A DNA stretch of 64,000 nt, from assembly GCA_026929865.2 (NCBI GenBank), contig CM049398.1, forward strand, positions 21,787,001 to 21,851,000, given 5' to 3'. The notes under the pieces were generated by a model. It did not search any database. It had not been told where the DNA came from and saw only the letters and a list, made by a program, of their open reading frames with translations. Origin of the DNA: Hyperoplus lanceolatus (lineage: Eukaryota; Chordata; Actinopteri; Uranoscopiformes; Ammodytidae). Numbering within the stretch: the first letter of the stretch is position 1; the number at the start of each line of letters is the position of its first letter. Made by a program: the position numbers and the translations under genes. Of this stretch, positions 37,337-50,899 are shown piece by piece.

Positions 37337-40300
37337 GATATTGCTGATGAGGTGTTGGTAAATACACTCCATCACAGTATAGGAGGTTATGCAGGGATAA
37401 CCCCCCCCCCTCATCCCTCATTCTTTGCCTCTCTTCATCCTGCCCCTTCCGGAAAAACCCTCCCCGCAATATGTCCTTACAACTTGGGCTGACTTCCCAC
37501 ACCCACCTGCTCTCTCCCTCTCTTACTTTACCTCCAGTCAGTGGATTTCTGTCTCATGGATCACCCCTTCCCTCCTTTGACTCCTCTTCCATTCCTCCGT
37601 GCAGCACTGTAGCTGTGAATGTCTGTGACGCAGGGCATGTATGCATGTGCGTGTGAGACTGTGTGAGGGCCAACTATGCTGCATTTTGTTCTTGTGAATA
37701 AATTGTATCGTTCATTCACAAGGATTGTAGTATGTACTGTATAATGTGACATGCAACATGCAACTTCTGCATGCAACAAAAATATGTAGAAATTCTAATA
37801 TATTTTACATTGATTTCTCTGTTTACTGCCTACAGTAATGTTGTCGTATAGAGTTTAGTTTAGTAATGCCATTTTAGTAAAGCGGCCAAATGTAAGGGAA
37901 GGGTTATAAATTAGGGTCTACCTAAATGGTGTGCCATAATGCATTGTCATAAAGGCAAATGTGTCGACTATAAAACAGGCTCTAATGTGCATTGATTATA
38001 CATTTCATCCCCATCTCGTCCTGACAGCTCATGGCAAATTATGCACAGAAATGCGTCCTGTTACCTTTATGTGCCTCCCTCAATTTCAAATTCTATTTCA
38101 GATAAGCTTTCATTGGCATGTCTGATCAGAAAATCTATATCGCAGAAGCAGTTCAAAAAAATTAACATATCTCTACTTCTCTTCCTTTCGTCCTCTCTGT
38201 GTCTGTATATACATGTTAAGTCAGTGTAAGAATCCATGGAAATGTATATTTTTGTGTCCACGCACAGGTGCATCTTGGTTGTGCGTGCCACCTCTGCATT
38301 TGCTGCTTGGGCCGTTGAGCCACGGTGTGCGTCTCCACTGACCTGTCCTCTGTGCTGACTCAGCGGGCTTTGGTCCCCTCTGCATTATTCAGCGAGCTCA
38401 GCCAAGGTGTTAAGCAGGAGCACATCACAGCGCAGGGCGGGAGCGTGCTAAGCAGACTGGCACAAGACGAGCAGGATGGAGAGATGTTAGCTAAGTGCAG
38501 ATACAGAGATTAGCCTGTGGAAACAAGACTAAAGCTGTGTCCCTGTTTCCATTCAACACCAATTTCACCTTGGATTTGAAGGTGTAGTGTGTGTTCACAC
38601 CGACAAAGCTGCTAGTATATGCATAATGAATTTGCTTGATTTTTTTGAGTGTTGGTATGTCAATGCAACACATAAGGAATTTAGGTGGATTCAACAGTTG
38701 AAAAAACTTTAATTAAAGATGTAGCAGATACTGGATTATAGAAGCACTGGTGTACTTTGAAAAACATGGCAGTAATGTGAGGTTGTGTAAAGTGGTGGCT
38801 TAAATACACAATTCCCTTGCATGGTGTGTAACTTGTAGAAGAAAATGTGCAAAGGGAAATATGCATATTCTCTGAGGTCAAGCACAACTGTTGGTACAGC
38901 CACAAAGAATCATAATAATAACACAATTAAAGTAATCTAACCTATCTAAAGGTGTTCACAACACAAAACATAACTGATTCAATATTCACAGTTACAAATC
39001 AAGGTGATGAAAAGGTTATAAGGAGGACTGGAAAACCCAGAAATGGACTTGAATTTGTTTTACCTTTATTAATGCAGGTTTTCTGTCCCAATTGGCAACC
39101 CTTCTTCTTTGTACCCATTAGGGTAATTTGTGCCCTTTAACAGGTATTGAGTCATGGCTGCCTGAGAGGCACTTGTTAAGCTGAGTGGATGCTAATGCAA
39201 AGGCCCAGAAGGACAATCGAGACTCGCTGGTGAAGATGTAAGGACCAGGATAAAAGCTCCAGAACCAATGGAAAATTTGAAATGCATCGTGAGTCACAGC
39301 TTTCCGGCTACGTGTCTCATCCTTGTTTCTGCCTTTGAAACGGATGACAAAAGCGGATTAATGATGCATTTGCACAAATCGGGGCGCGCATCACAGCAAA
39401 AGAAGTGACACACTCACACACAAGCGTGTACAATACTTCTCGGATGCAGACAAAGCAGTTAATGTTTTCTGTTATTTATGAGCGTAACTCAGACATGCTC
39501 TTTGGGTTAACTTATGCAGTACTTGATGCGTTGAGGTATCTCTGGGCTTTGTGGACTTTCCTTGTCCTTTTCACAGTACAGTATAGCTACAGCTCTCTAT
39601 TTTTCCGCTCCCTCTTTTTTCATCGGTTCTGTCTATACATTTATTTACTCCCCCAGCTTCCGTTTCACTCTCGCGCCCCTCTTCTCTGTCCGTCTCTCCC
39701 TCGCTCAATCACTCTCTCCCTGCGTTTCTCTCTCATCCATCTCACTGTTCTCTTCATCTCTGCTCTGTCTCGTATTTGATTCCCAACCTTGTTTCATCTT
39801 CATTTGGCCGTCCTCTGTATTTCTGTCCCCGTATTGTTTGTCTCTCTGCTCTCCCGCTCTTTTACTCGTCCACTCTGTGTTGTGTGTATAGGAGCGTGAG
39901 CGTCTGTGGCTGTTGGTCTAACCTCCTCTGTCCGTGTCACAGGACATGCCTTTGTCGGCTTCAAAGGAAAAAACACACACTCTTGCACGCACGCACACAC
40001 ACACATACACGCACACGCACGCACTTAGCCTACACACGCACACACACACACACACGAACGCACTCAAAATCCTTGAACAGAGGTATGTGCTCACCTAAAA
40101 CACCCAAATCACACGTACACCCTTTTCCGTGCTGCTGTGCTGCTACATGCTGTCATCTTCACACTGAAAGCCTCCACCAATCTACAGACACAGAGAGGGT
40201 GTAACTCCTCCAATGAGTGGAGAATGGAGCCCGTATACAGTGTACGGAAGATGTGTAGGCTACTAAAGGACAGAGATCCGAAAGCAGAGAAAGAGAGAGA

Positions 40301-41950
40301 GAGTTGTCCGTCTAATATGTTCCGTAGGTTTAAACATGAGAGAAAGAGAGAGGAGTAGAGAGTGTGTTATATACAGTATGCTGTTCACATTTACTTGCCA
40401 GTTGTTTGTGTGGGGAAAGTCAAATGTTTGAGTCATCAATATCTGTACGCTCTTGTCACTGAAGTCGCTGACTTTTCCAAAAGCTTTGAAATTGTTCAAT
40501 GTTGCCAGGCAACCAAGACCAGCAGATGTTCCTAGCCAGACCTCTATTAATTACAATGTTACATGAGTTAGATCATTAGAAGTGGACAGGAAATGTACAT
40601 GAATCCTTAGTTTGTGTGTAAGGAGTTCTGATACTGCAGCCATGGTGCATGTTGCTCCATTCTTTGAAAGAGGAAAAGCTGTTTTTGGACAGAGTGTGTG
40701 GAAACAGCTTCTTGGATGTAGGCCTCTCTATGGGCTTATCCCATGGCAGACATGTGACTGACAGTTGAATGCTAACGTTTTTACCAGGTCACTGTCCTGT
40801 ATGCTTATAGCCTACACATGTTGTACAAGACCCCCTCCTTTTAATAAGCCAAAAGTAGTGTTTGTTATGTACCATTAGCAATCAAAACTATTTGTCTTTT
40901 TACAACATACAATATCAATTTGTGCAGTTAAGTTGATAGGCTTATCTTACTTTAAGTGGAAGCTAGTTAGCCTAGTATGATAAAGTTAGCACTGCCTCTC
41001 AAAAGACAGTACTATCACCAGTTTGAGAGTTATCAACTCACAGATGGGACTAAGTTAATACATGTTCCTGTTAATGTATTTTTTTTAATATTCTTTTTCA
41101 TTCATCTTATCTTATGACACTTTTTTTCTGACCACATATTTGTGGCCATCAAGCTAATGCAGTAGTGCTGTTGTGTCAAAGTGAAGTGACATAAAGGCAT
41201 GTAGTGTGTTCTTCTCCATAATTATATATAGGCCTGCTGTTCTTCATAATTCATGGATCTGTGCACCCCAGCTGCCTCGGCACGTATGTAACACTCAGCC
41301 GAATGCCTATGTGGCCTGTCCTAAATGCACTGGACACTTGCACATTCTCCAAACATGCATTTTCCTTCTTGATCATAATTGTGTAAGTTGGACTCGAGAA
41401 TAACAGAAAGCCCTCTCATGTAATATTCTACCTTCGTCTCCATGCCATTGCTACACTTCAGCTTCCCCAATTCCCCACACTTTTAAACCAACTAAAAAAA
41501 AAAAACAATGCAGTCTCTCTGCATCAAAATAATTGAGGAAAGTTAATTGGCTTTAGCAGCAAAAGGTGGGGCTGCACCAAAATTATAATATAAAGGAAAA
41601 GGAGTAAGAAATGAGACGGAGGAAAGGGGAAGAGAGATAAATTAGTGTCGCACTAGGTTTTTTTTTGACATTTTTTAATATATTGCAAGCCTCAGGGATC
41701 AAGTCAAACCTTGGTCACAAATACTGTTAAATGGGAGAATGTATGTCAAGTGATCATTTGCATAAACTAATAATTTAGCATAAACCTGCTGTGGTCAGAA
41801 AGAGAGGGAAAGAGCTAGAGAAGATGCTGCAGGATGGAGGGAACACAGGAAGCAAGGAGAGGAGAAATGTGCGGCGAGAGGCGATAGGCGATGCTGACCA
41901 AAGCTGACACCCCTCGGCATGCAGTGTTCACCTCCAGGGTGTGTGTGTGT

Positions 41951-41951
<1 letters not shown>

Positions 41952-41985
<34 letters not shown>
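41952..41985. repeat. (GA)n microsatellite between TG runs
   Basis: A GA run flanked by short TG runs on both sides (41939-41950 and 41986-42001). Confidence 0.95.
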
Positions 41986-41987
<2 letters not shown>

Positions 41988-42137
41988 GTGTGTGTGTGTG
42001 TGCTTGTATTTTTCATGCCTCTATGCTTGTGTGGGTGTGACTGAGTAACAAGGGAGAATATTTAAAGCTGATTTGCCATGAGAGAGTGGCAAAACAGTGG
42101 AGCCAGCACTGGATTTGACAAACAGCACAGTGATGCA

Positions 42138-42294
<157 letters not shown>

Positions 42295-44230
42295 AAACAG
42301 ACGCCTTGAGCTAACATTTGGCCAGATGGAAAAGGCTTTGGTTATTTCTCATGGGTGGAAATACTCTGAGGGGGCAAGTAAAGCCTCCCGCATCAACAAC
42401 CAAAACACACACACACACACATACACATACACACCGACCCATTTATAGTGACAAACAGATGTGCACATACAAACCAACTGCACACACATAAATAACCAAT
42501 GACAAACACACACAAGCACATATTTATACACAATCACTCACACAAGAACACAGTGTTTACCAGAATTTGTGCTGCTAATGGGCTGTGTGTTACACTCTGT
42601 TTTCAAACACAGATGAATAAACAGATCTGGAGATAACACGGGCACAACGGTAAATTGGTCTGTTATGATCATTATAATAATACAGTAATCGTAAAGTTAT
42701 TATTATTTTTATTTTTTTCAGTCATATATTTCTTTACATTATAGAGCCGCTTTCCAAGGTTCAGTCATGCCAAAGTGAAATTGGCTTGCAGCATCCTAAC
42801 TAAGACTGAACCTGTATTTACTAGACCCTGCAGCGGAACCTGTAACTGTCTCACAATATGAACACAATTGGCCAAAGCAATCCATTGCTGCATCCAATCT
42901 ACTATGTAAAATGAAAACCTTTCTTTCTTTAGTCTTTCCATTGACATGTCAGACTTTTTCAGACGCTCGTCTGCAACATTCAAACTGAAGACTGTTGTTG
43001 AAAATGTCCGTACATTGTCGGTGTTCCTAATAGTCATTTTTAATCGGTATACACAAAGCAATAATTCAACATGTTGCTGGGAAAACACTTATTTGTTTTC
43101 AGTTGCCAAAAAAAGCCAAGAAATATTCTGACACAAAGCCCCTTGTAAAAAAAAAGAAAGAAGTGGAAAAAAAAGAAAATTCTCTACATAGAATTACAAA
43201 TGATGAAGGAGCATTAAAGATGCTGGTAGGTGGATTTTGTAATGTCTGGATTGAGCCTGTCTCCCTCCCTCCCACTATTTCCAGTCATGTAGTAAGCTAG
43301 GCAAATTGGCTGCTAGCTTTACTTTCAACAGATATAGATATGAGAGTGCTATCAATCTTCTCGTCTAATTCTCTGGCAGAAAGTAAATGTGATGTGAGGT
43401 CAGATCATTTGGATATGTATACAACTATTTATAACAACTCAGTTAATTAAAAAAGACAGAACACTTTAGACAGAAAACTGGGAATGCCACTAGGAAATAC
43501 AACAGCAACAATGCATTTCTCTGTGGAGTTTTTCCCACAGCTGAAAGTGAATGTATTATGTGTGTCATGTTAGCTATTGTTGAGGGGTATGTGAATTCAT
43601 TCTGAGAAGATGAAAGTCAGACAGGATATGTTAGACAGGGGGGTGGCAGATGCAGGAAATGGGGTTGCCTTGTTATAGGTAATGTCCTGTGGGAGACATG
43701 CAAATTGTCACTCAAGAGAAGAACTTGCTTTGCACAGAGGGATATTATTAAAAATAAATAAAAAAGGGGGCCTGATGCTTTCAGTAATATTGAGCATTGT
43801 GTATTGCACACACATCAACTTTTACATAAGTAAGAGAGAAATCTAAAGTTTGATATCTGGTCTTCATCATCAGTTCTGTTCTTGTGACTTTCGGTACTCA
43901 CCCCACTGAGCTATTTCCTGGTGTCTGGTGCACACTGCTGGTTGCCGTGTGATCAAAGTGTGATTGGCACTTGGATCAGAAATAGCTTTGAGAGGCATGA
44001 AGAACATCACACTCTGGCACTGGAGGTGGGAGAGCCAAGTTTAATTAGTGAGAATTTCCCCACATACATACATCCATGCAACCACACACGATCCGTCAAT
44101 TTTTTTTCTTCTGAAACCTGGCATATCCACAAACACACTTTAATAAATCCACACGCACACACATCAGACAGTTATTTAAGTGTCAGAACAGAAGTCTGAA
44201 AGCTTAATTGCTTGTGTCAGACTTCATGTT

Positions 44231-44374
<144 letters not shown>

Positions 44375-44833
44375 AGGCTTGAGTGAGTCAGACTGTCAGT
44401 GATATTATAAGCACTTGGCATCATCTTATTTCTTGAGAATTGCAATTTAACTTACTTTCTACTAGAGATACTTGTTATGTGGCTATAGTTTAGAGTTATG
44501 CAGGTTTTGTAAAATTCAATGAGGGGGATTTTATTATCCTCTGTATGCTGCAAATGCCTAAAAGGAGCAAAAAAATAGAATCAAAGCAAAAACTGATGAA
44601 AAGTAAATAACATGTGTTGCATTGCAACACAGCTGAAAAGTACCACCCCCTCTGTAGCTGGGCCATCCCACTCCTGTAAAAACTTAAACCATTCCCATCG
44701 CGTCAAGTCAATTCAACTTTATCGCTATATAGTCTATATCGATTTTTTATAGTATAAAAAATCTAGTTGTTATTTAATATGATATTTTGTTAAAATATAT
44801 AATTCAATACAAATAAGGCTCTTAAAACACATA

Positions 44834-44959
44834 GGGCCGGTTTCGCAGACATGGATTAAGCCTAGTTCTGGACTAAATTGTATTTTCAATGGACAATCTC
44901 CATTCAAAATTCGATTTAGTCCAGGACTAGGCTTAATCCATGTCTGTGAAACTGGCCCC
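44834..44959. mobile_element. Palindromic MITE
   Basis: Arms of about 60 bp pair almost fully: the left arm begins GGGCCGGTTTCGCAGACATG and the reverse complement of the right arm begins GGGGCCAGTTTCACAGACATG (one base longer). Both continue 'gattaagcctagt', 'ctggactaaat', 'atttt', 'aatgga', with only a few mismatches and a tiny loop. This is a typical fold-back MITE of fish genomes. The target duplication is unclear. Confidence 0.8.
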
Positions 44960-45519
44960 TGGAGTAACAAATCAATTAAAAAACTGTGACAACTAAAAAG
45001 GTGATTTTGTTATTTTTTTAATGAGTTTTGTCAATTCCAATAATAAGAGATACAAATTAGATGCTGGAACATCAGTCATCAGAGCACAATTGATAGTTGC
45101 AGATCAGATTAAGATTGTTTTTAAAACAGCAATTCAACATTGTTACATTGTATGTATGACAGTGCCAGTTTTAGTTTTCTGCATTTAGTCTGGTCTTCAG
45201 GTGTAAACACATGTTCAGGTGCATTGAGATGACTCACATGACATGTTTGGCACACTTATTTTGTTTTGCCATGATTGTGGTTGAATTGCCCGTATGTTAT
45301 GGAGAGCTGTATAGTCCTAAACAAGTGACTATGTAAAGACGTGCTTGCATAATTCATCTAAGTAAGGTGAACATGAGTATGATATGGCTATACTATGCTA
45401 AACTCTTTGAAAAAAATCCTATTTGCCAAACACCAGTGGATCGTGCATAAATAAGCATTTTCTTATGCAGAAGGCTGGGAATTCTGTAAAAATATTGGCT
45501 ACATTTGGATGGAAACCTG

Positions 45520-45620
<101 letters not shown>

Positions 45621-45855
45621 TTTCATTGACCTTAGTGGGTGAAAGTTCCTGACACATAAGCACTTTTATGACTGAATGGACTCACACAGGCGGGCCTCTG
45701 ATCAGCAGAGTGGAAGAATTCAATTACAAACATACTCTGGCCCAATACACACTTGCAAACCCACACACACACACACACACACTCACAAATACACAGTGAC
45801 GCAAGCATAAATGTGCATAACTGAAAGTGCAGACTCTCACACGCAAATGCATGTG

Positions 45856-45858
<3 letters not shown>

Positions 45859-45896
<38 letters not shown>
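45859..45896. repeat. (AC)n microsatellite
   Basis: Pure AC; a smaller CA run lies at 45762-45782. Confidence 0.95.
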
Positions 45897-45898
<2 letters not shown>

Positions 45899-46404
45899 AG
45901 GTACAGTGTTAATTGCTGAAGCCAATATTGTCAGGGGAATGTCGAATGACTGATGAGACAGAGTTACTGACTAAAGCAAAGAAGAATAGGAAAGGAAGAC
46001 GAAGCGAAGTAGTTCAGAGGTGGAGGAGAAGGCCAAAGCTTCATCATCATGTCCCAGGGGTGCAGGCTGTGGGGCCTTGGTTATGCATTCAGCTCTCTTT
46101 TCTTTCAAAACCACACACCCCTCAGAAAATACAGCCCCGTCAGCCTACTTAGCACACAGTCTGACCTTAAAGTGTGCGTTTTCGTCAGCATGCAAGATTT
46201 TTTTTAATTCCCAGGAAGTCAGCAATAAATTGTGGGGGCAAATAATGAAGTTGGTAATGCAATATCAAAATTATATTCATGACTGACTTGAGTTCAGACA
46301 TTCTATCGCTGTGAATATGTTCATCAGTTCATATTGCTAACGGAAATAGTAGTAATTATATTGCTTTAAACACGACTTTAGAAAGCAACATTATAGTGAA
46401 GTGT

Positions 46405-46507
<103 letters not shown>

Positions 46508-46888
46508 GTGTGTGTTGGCATGTTTATGTGTGTTGTGCTAGTAGGGACAGTTTACAGACATTTAATTTTGTGTCAAAACGGCTGCTTTAACACAGGGAAG
46601 GATTGTCGGCCACCAGATAATTATTCAGTTTAATATCGGACAGTTTTGGTGATTATTTTGATGAATATAGGTTTTTCTTATCACGATACACTACAGAGAC
46701 CATGGTTAAAGGTATAGTTCAGCAATCTGGGGAACTATTAGCATGGGGAGATGATCTTGTGCAAGCTTAAGCTTCACTTTTGTTTCTCTCCCGCAGATCA
46801 GTCTGGCCTTTTTCCAATCTCCTGTCCTTTTCATGAAGTCGTCAATCTAGCCTCCTCTCAGACAGGGCCTTCCCCACTTTCCATCCAT

Positions 46889-46966
46889 CAGTGGAAGGCA
46901 GCCCCTGATTGGTTCAGTGGAAGGCAGCCCCTGATTGGTTCTGTGGAAGGCAGCCCCTGATTGGTT
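46889..46966 (+). repeat. 26-bp x 3 minisatellite with CCAAT cores
   Basis: Three head-to-tail 26-bp units begin CAGTGGAAGGCAGCCC and end CTGATTGGTT; only one base (A to T) differs in the third. Each contains CTGATTGG (46905-46912, 46931-46938, 46957-46964), the reverse complement of CCAATCAG, a canonical CCAAT-box/NF-Y core. It lies in intron 1 about 570 bp before exon 2. Confidence 0.95.
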
Positions 46967-47533
46967 CTTGTAGTCGTTGACATGAACATGGATCGAAAAA
47001 TAACTTTGTGAGATATGGGCTAGATTGACGGCTACACAATTGTTTTGTCTTGGCTCAATAAAGTTGATCAGACTGGTTTTGTAGGCTAGGGAACTATGCT
47101 TATTCGCTTTCAAAGAATAAGATGAATAGATCGATACAAAAGCTACTACCAGCAGCTGGTAATAACCTAGCATAAAGTTGGACTGTTAAAAACAAATTTA
47201 AAAAATTGCTAGCTCATTAGTTAGCTAGGTTTTTTCCAGTTTCCAGTGTCCAAGCCAAGATAAACAGTTGATGGCTTTAAGTTTATACTGAAGGGACATA
47301 TATGAGAGCTGTGTATCTATTAGAATAATTGGCAAGAACATGACCGACTTCATTAAGGTAGGTATTTTTACATTAGGCTATACACTTTATTAAGAGCGAT
47401 TAAGAGAGATTACATTAGTTTTTTTTGTGTGTATGTTTTTGTGCCTATGTCTATTTCCTTTGTATGTGGCTAAATCTTTTATGTATCTGCTTATACATTT
47501 GCATTTTAACTGATGAGTTGTAACCACTAACAG

Positions 47534-47744
47534 ACAGCTATCGCCCCACCACAGACTTGTACCGCAAAGAGGAGAACTTCACCATAACGCCGCTGGGTGG
47601 ATACCTCCAAAGCCCACGCTACCCCAACGCTTACCCCCGCAATCTGCTGTTGTCATGGAAACTGCTGTCACCACCAGGGAGCCGCATACACCTGGAGTTT
47701 GACGGACACTTCGGCCTGGAGGAGGCTGACAATGGAGTGTGCAG
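47534..47744 (+). CDS. pdgfd: pdgfd exon 2 (CUB domain, first half)
   Basis: Preceded by AACAG and followed by GTAAAA. It enters in phase 1 and leaves in phase 2 (TGC AG|A completes Arg-110). It encodes residues 40-110: TDLYRKEENFTI, GGYLQSPRYPNAYPRNLLLS and FGLEEADNGVCR. These fit the start of the PDGF-D CUB domain (human PDGF-D has the same TDLYRR, GYVQSPRFPNSYPRNLLL and FGLEEAEN signposts). Cys-109 is the first CUB cysteine. An N-glycosylation sequon NFT occurs at 54-56. The next AG, 4 bases on, would break the frame. Confidence 0.95.
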
Positions 47745-48641
47745 GTAAAAACAAGAGATTCAGAAAAGAGAGATAGGGATGGATGGAATGGAATGGAATG
47801 GAATGGAATGGAATTGGGGAGAGAGGACTAGAGCTAGAAGATGAAGAAATGTCTTTATGCGGTTTGGAGTGTCAAACAGGAGAAGAAAAGTTTCCTGAGA
47901 AAAAAAAGTTTCAGTCTCAGTTGAAATGATTTAATTACAGTGACAATCAACTATGTGAAAATGATTTGTTGATGTATTATGCACATTAAAGGGATTAAAG
48001 GGATGTGAGGTAAAACAACACACCATGTGTGTAGGTGGTGGAATCACTGAGAGAAAGATTGACACATGAAGTTTTATTTTATTTTTGGCAAGGGAGTAGA
48101 AGAAGTTTGTCCTTGAGGGTTGAGGAGAGAAAATAGACTTTTTTAATCCCCATATACAACTCAGCCGTCTTTGTAAGCACTTTGCTGAAAAGACAATGGG
48201 GAGCTGCAGGGAGGGGGGGGGGTGGAAAGGTAAGAGGAGGGAGAGAAGGTAGCTTTGCCCAGTTTTCCGAATCAGTTTTGTCACATTGATTGTTTGTGTA
48301 TGTGTGTATTCGTGTGTGTTTAATTGATGGACTTACTAAGTGGCTGGGGCATTTCATTGCTGTGAAGTTGCCCAAAAATTTTTCCTGCAAAATACTTGTT
48401 GTCAAGGACTTTTGCAGCAGGACGGCCTCATGATAAAAATGATGGTAGCAATCACAGTAACATAGTGAGTGCAATGTTGTTGTTACTAAAAAGGTTGAAA
48501 TACAGTAGGCGGCAAACAAATAAGGCTTTACCTAAATGTTCATAGAATAATGTATATTTCATCATCATTAATCTTTCTCTCTTACCTTTGCACACAGTCA
48601 TCTACCTCTCCATTTCTTTATCACTCTTTCACTCACTCCAG
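47745..48641 (+). other. pdgfd: pdgfd intron 2 (897 bp)
   Basis: GTAAAA donor and a strong pyrimidine tract before CTCCAG. It contains a (GGAAT)n run near its start and a G9 run at about 48210. Confidence 0.9.
47784..47814. repeat. (GGAAT)n pentanucleotide repeat
   Basis: About five GGAAT units in intron 2, about 40 bp after exon 2. Confidence 0.93.
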
Positions 48642-48819
48642 ATATGACTTTGTTGAAGTGGAGGACCAATCAGAGACCAGTACTATAATCTGGGGCCGCT
48701 GGTGTGGGCAGAAGGCTCCGCCTAGTCTCAACTCCAAAACCAACACGCTCAGAGTCACCTTCAAGTCCGATGATTACTTTGTCGCAAAGCCGGGTTTTAA
48801 AGTCTACTTTTCACTGCTG
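48642..48819 (+). CDS. pdgfd: pdgfd exon 3 (CUB domain, second half)
   Basis: Encodes residues 111-169: YDFVEVEDQSETSTIIWGRW, CGQKAPPS, LRVTFKSDDYFVAKPGFKVY and FSLL. This block distinguishes PDGF-D from PDGF-C: YDFVEVED, SETSTII, GRWCG and FKSDDYFVAKPGFK match human PDGF-D nearly residue for residue. Cys-131 is the CUB partner of Cys-109. It starts by completing Arg-110 and ends on a codon border (phase 0) before GTGAGA. CUB domains keep PDGF-C/D latent until cleaved by extracellular proteases (family knowledge). Confidence 0.97.
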
Positions 48820-48839
48820 GTGAGACAATCACACGCACG

Positions 48840-48843
<4 letters not shown>

Positions 48844-48920
<77 letters not shown>
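48844..48920. repeat. (CA)n microsatellite next to exon 3 donor
   Basis: Pure CA of about 77 bp, preceded by ACACGCACGCACG from 48830; the exon 3 donor is at 48820. Confidence 0.97.
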
Positions 48921-48922
<2 letters not shown>

Positions 48923-50575
48923 CTGATGATGATGAATCACAAGCTGTTATTTGGAACACAGCTCAAAGTTTTTAATATTATTTTGTCACATTGGGTTCAG
49001 CCGGCGTACTACTGCTGCAAACGCTCCAGGTAAAATGCTCCTTTCACTCTGTTATCTCCAGTTGGCAATAAAAGTGAGAGATGGGATGATGGTGGGGGAG
49101 ATAAATAGATGGGAGAGGAAGGAGGAGGGGTAAGTGCTAGGGCCCGCTAACAGTGTCGATAAAATGCCAAAATGTATTAGCAAACTGTTCTTTTCTCAGA
49201 GGTCCACTCGACAGCAGAGAGGGGATATCGGGATAGGGGACGGAGGGCAGGAGCGATGGGAGGGGAAGGAGAGAAAGGGTTCTCTTAAAAGCTGTCAAAG
49301 CAAAGGGATAAGGGGATTAGCTTTCTCATTTGGTCAGGAAGAGGAAAGAAGAAAAGAAGAAAGAGAGGGACACTGATTTGAAGATGTTCTCCCACCCTGT
49401 AATCAGAGGGGGAAAGGAGAAGAGAGAGAGAGCAGCGGAGTGACCGATATGTTCCCTGGATTCCTATTGGTTCGAGCTCGGATGGAGTAAAGGGCAAGAT
49501 AGACAGAAAGAGAGATGGTGTATTTGCAGATGACCCCTTATTTTTCAAACTTTCATTTAGATGTTACTGCTCCAGTGAAAAAATTAACCTTGGCTGTCAT
49601 CACAAGGTTACTATTTTTTTCAACAATATCACAGAAGAAGAAGCTGGTAGCTACTGTATACACTATCAGGCTCCAGCTACATAGGCAATACTTGTTATAC
49701 CTTATTCTTATTGTAGAAGTAAAAATAAAAAGTAAAATCATTTCAAAATATTGCTAAAGGTACAGGAGCAAAAGTACATAAGTAAAAGTACTCATAATGC
49801 ATTATAACCACTGTCTGTGTGCTACATATTGTTTATTGTAATGTTGCTCTTATTGATGCATTGGTGTGTGAGCAACATGTTTTATGCTGGGGCTGGTGGA
49901 GTTGAAGGTCATTTGAAAGATAGAGGGAAGAAGATTTAGAATCATTATAGTTTCTCCAGTTTATTTGTATTTGATTCGACTGAAGTACTGTCAATTAAAC
50001 GTGAATGAAATCCCGACTATCACAGCAAGGTAAACGACCTCAAAGCACCACACCTACAAAAATGACATGTGTCCTTTGTTGCTAAGGCAACACGTGGACA
50101 TGGTACATGGTGTCAGGGTCAACAGAGGAATCTCCCAGACAGAAACTAGCATGTTTAAGCCAGATGAAACCTTAATGACCTCAACCAAAAAAACTGCTTA
50201 GCAACTTTTAGAACATTCAACCCAATCTAAAGACAAGAAAGTAAAAGTCCCTTAACATATAAATCCCTTATCTCAGTCTCTCCAGACTCTCGCTGGGTCT
50301 CTCCGTCTTCCCTCCCTCCCCACCCTTTGTTTCTTCTCCCCATGGTCAAATAATCACAACTTTCTGTACACATTTAAAACAGAATCTGTCAATCAATTTA
50401 ACCTGTTTTTCAAAGAGACACAGAAACACACACACAGACACATACAGCTTCCCTACAGCTAGACTAGAGCTGTGTGCGGCTTATTTTAGCAGGTCTAATT
50501 TGTTCTCTCCAGACCTGTCGAACAGATAAGAGGGAGGAGAAGAGGAAGCAGAGAGAGGAAAGGAGGAACAGAGCG

Positions 50576-50599
50576 AGAGAGAGAGAGAGAGAGAGAGAG
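50576..50599. repeat. (GA)n microsatellite
   Basis: GA run within a wider purine-rich stretch, 50525-50605. Confidence 0.93.
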
Positions 50600-50756
50600 G
50601 GGAGAAGCCGCATTGGAAGGAGAGAACAGGTGTCTGAGATGGTATCATGCATGTCAGCTAATGACTAAAACAGACAGAACTGAGAGAGTCAGAGTGAAGG
50701 CTATATACAGAGTGAGGTTAACTATATAGAAAAACCATGAGGGAAAGTAAAATACA

Positions 50757-50899
<143 letters not shown>

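Noticed and set aside
39405-40204. Overlapping + strand ORFs of up to 142 codons
   Set aside because: Pyrimidine-rich and CA-rich composition explains the open frames; no conserved motif or plausible splice structure.
48079-48519. 146-codon minus-strand ORF in pdgfd intron 2
   Set aside because: Antisense to an intron, low complexity, no motif.
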